A stretch of 64,000 bases of DNA from Henriciella aquimarina. GTDB lineage: Bacteria > Pseudomonadota > Alphaproteobacteria > Caulobacterales > Hyphomonadaceae. The stretch spans positions 1 through 64,000 of the forward strand of contig NZ_NCST01000041.1 of NCBI RefSeq assembly GCF_002088975.1, written 5' to 3'. Positions 62,977 through 64,000 of this stretch are shown one piece after another (within the stretch, counting starts at the first letter, position 1; the number at the start of each line of letters is the position of its first letter). A program made the translations under genes and the position numbers. The notes beneath the pieces are model-generated. The model was not told where the DNA came from and did no database searches. It was given only the letters and a program-made list of their open reading frames with translations.

Positions 62977-64000
62977 ATGAATGATATGTCCAACCCGCCC
63001 TCGACTGTCGAGGCTCCACACAACCTGTCGGCCGAGGCTGCCGTCATCGGCGCGATTCTCTATGACAATAATGCGTTCCAGCGCGTGGCCGACATTCTGC
63101 GTCCGGGTGACTTCTATTCCATCCCGCATCAGGAGATCTTCGAGGTCTGCGCGAACATGATCCAGTCCGGCCGTGTGGCCGATGGCATCACGCTGCGCGA
63201 GCATTTCGAGAAGGCTGACAAGCTACAGGAAATCGGCGGCGCGGCCTATCTGGCCGAGCTTCTGAACTCCGCCGCCTTCGGGCCGGAAATCTCCGACTAT
63301 GCGCATATGATCCGTGACTTCGCGATGCGCCGCGAGCTTATCGACATCGGCGCCAACGTGCAGTCGCGGGCCTTCACGCCCGGCCCGGACGAAAGCGGCG
63401 ACCGCCAGCTGGAGCTGGCCGAGCGTTCGCTGTTTGACCTGGCCGACCGCGGCTCCTCGGGCCGCGGCTTCCATACCTTCGCCTCGGCGCTGAAAGAGTC
63501 GCTGCAGATGGCGGAAGCCGCCTATCAGCGCGACGGCAAGATCGCCGGCATCGCCTCCTATCTTGACGACCTCGACCAGAAGCTCGGCGGCTTCCACCCA
63601 TCCGACCTCGTTATCCTCGCCGGCCGTCCCTCCATGGGGAAAACGACGCTGGCGACGAACATCGCCTTCAACGCCGCGCATGCCTGCCGGCGCGAGACAC
63701 AGGAAGACGGCTCAAAGAAGACCGTGGAAGGCGCAGTCGTCGCCTTCTTCTCGCTGGAAATGTCGTCAGAACAGCTCGCTACGCGTATCATCGCCGAGCG
63801 GACCGGCATCAATGCCCACCGCATCCGTCAGGGCGATCTCGACAAGCACGATTTCGAGAAGATCCGCGAAGCGACCGAAGAGCTTCAGAACCTGCCGCTC
63901 TATATCGACGACCAGGGCGGCATCTCGGTGAGCCAGCTTTCGGCCCGCGCTCGCCGCCTGAAGCGTACCGTCGGCCTCGACATGATCGTGATCGACTACC
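62977..64000 (+). CDS. dnaB: Replicative DNA helicase DnaB, N-terminal part
   Basis: The frame starts at ATG (MNDMSNPPSTVEAPHNL) and runs open to the end of the window, 341 residues of an expected ~500. DnaB is the hexameric helicase of the replisome. The N-terminal domain is seen (SAEAAVIGAILYDNNAFQRV), then the RecA-like domain with Walker A LAGRPSMGKTTLATN (about residues 216-229), FFSLEMSSEQLATRIIAE, and the Walker B region MIVIDY at the edge. The C-terminus lies outside the window. Confidence 0.96.
   Translation, partial: MNDMSNPPSTVEAPHNLSAEAAVIGAILYDNNAFQRVADILRPGDFYSIPHQEIFEVCANMIQSGRVADGITLREHFEKADKLQEIGGAAYLAELLNSAAFGPEISDYAHMIRDFAMRRELIDIGANVQSRAFTPGPDESGDRQLELAERSLFDLADRGSSGRGFHTFASALKESLQMAEAAYQRDGKIAGIASYLDDLDQKLGGFHPSDLVILAGRPSMGKTTLATNIAFNAAHACRRETQEDGSKKTVEGAVVAFFSLEMSSEQLATRIIAERTGINAHRIRQGDLDKHDFEKIREATEELQNLPLYIDDQGGISVSQLSARARRLKRTVGLDMIVIDY

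Noticed and set aside
1-64000. CRISPR arrays, tRNA or rRNA genes, insertion sequences, prophage genes
   Set aside because: I looked for repeated spacers, cloverleaf-type sequences, transposase or integrase motifs and flanking repeats and saw none; small RNAs without hallmarks could still be missed.

Overview
The window is a gene-dense stretch of a high-GC alphaproteobacterial chromosome. A stalked or budding member of the Caulobacterales/Hyphomonadales (Hyphomonadaceae or Maricaulaceae type) fits best. This is inferred from the divK-pleD pair, an hdaA-type DnaA regulator, an NDUFA12-type complex I accessory subunit, GANTC sites next to a CtrA-like site at divK, GatCAB, and acpP/fab/mltG/yicC/gmk and lptD/surA/pdxA/rsmA gene orders familiar from that group. 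No genus is claimed. I found no tRNA, rRNA, CRISPR array, insertion sequence, prophage or plasmid marker, and base composition and codon use look uniform by eye.

Layout. 1-7.8 kb: 3' end of accB, accC, aat, a convergent envelope operon (NDUFA12, mlaD, DUF2155), a diverged NrdJ-like protein that has lost the reductase core, and two exported pentapeptide-repeat paralogues. 7.8-21.4 kb: aspS, rnd, the DUF2066-hdaA-ppk-ppx operon, purMN, ndk, holC with an acetyltransferase gene, pepA. 21.4-30.4 kb: lptFG, topA, an acetyltransferase, a 43-residue membrane peptide, rnr, a Nudix hydrolase, rpmG. 30.5-37.7 kb: universal stress protein, the divK-pleD signalling operon, dinB, RidA-like, phosphodiesterase, FemAB-like and HIT genes, one unknown. 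37.7-46.6 kb: gatB and gatA with two small membrane genes between them, a DUF6491 lipoprotein, a small COX4-like membrane protein, gatC, ruvX, an AEC transporter, pyrB and a dihydroorotase-like partner. 46.6-57.4 kb: a TetR regulator with palindromic operators, plsY-dprA, lptD-surA-pdxA-rsmA, and the opposing mltG-yicC-gmk. 57.4-64 kb: fabD-fabG-acpP-fabF, rpsF-rpsR-rplI, a DUF4345 membrane protein and the start of dnaB.

Working together. Many genes serve envelope building: fatty acids (acc, fab, acpP), phospholipid (plsY), LPS export (lptF, lptG, lptD, surA), lipid asymmetry (mlaD) and peptidoglycan (mltG). Others serve nucleotides (purMN, pyrB, ndk, gmk) and replication with its control (hdaA, holC, dnaB, topA, dinB, divK/pleD). 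Translation is represented by aspS, gatCAB, rpmG, rpsF-rpsR-rplI and rsmA.

Most unusual items: the NrdJ-like pseudo-reductase at 4071-6338; the paired cysteine-capped pentapeptide proteins at 6407-7750; a dihydroorotase homologue whose metal ligands appear replaced (45310-46578); the antisense overlap of the aat and DUF2155 3' ends; and two related operator-like palindromes exactly 100 bp apart upstream of the TetR gene. None of these is a confirmed new system. The first is the best candidate for an undescribed function.
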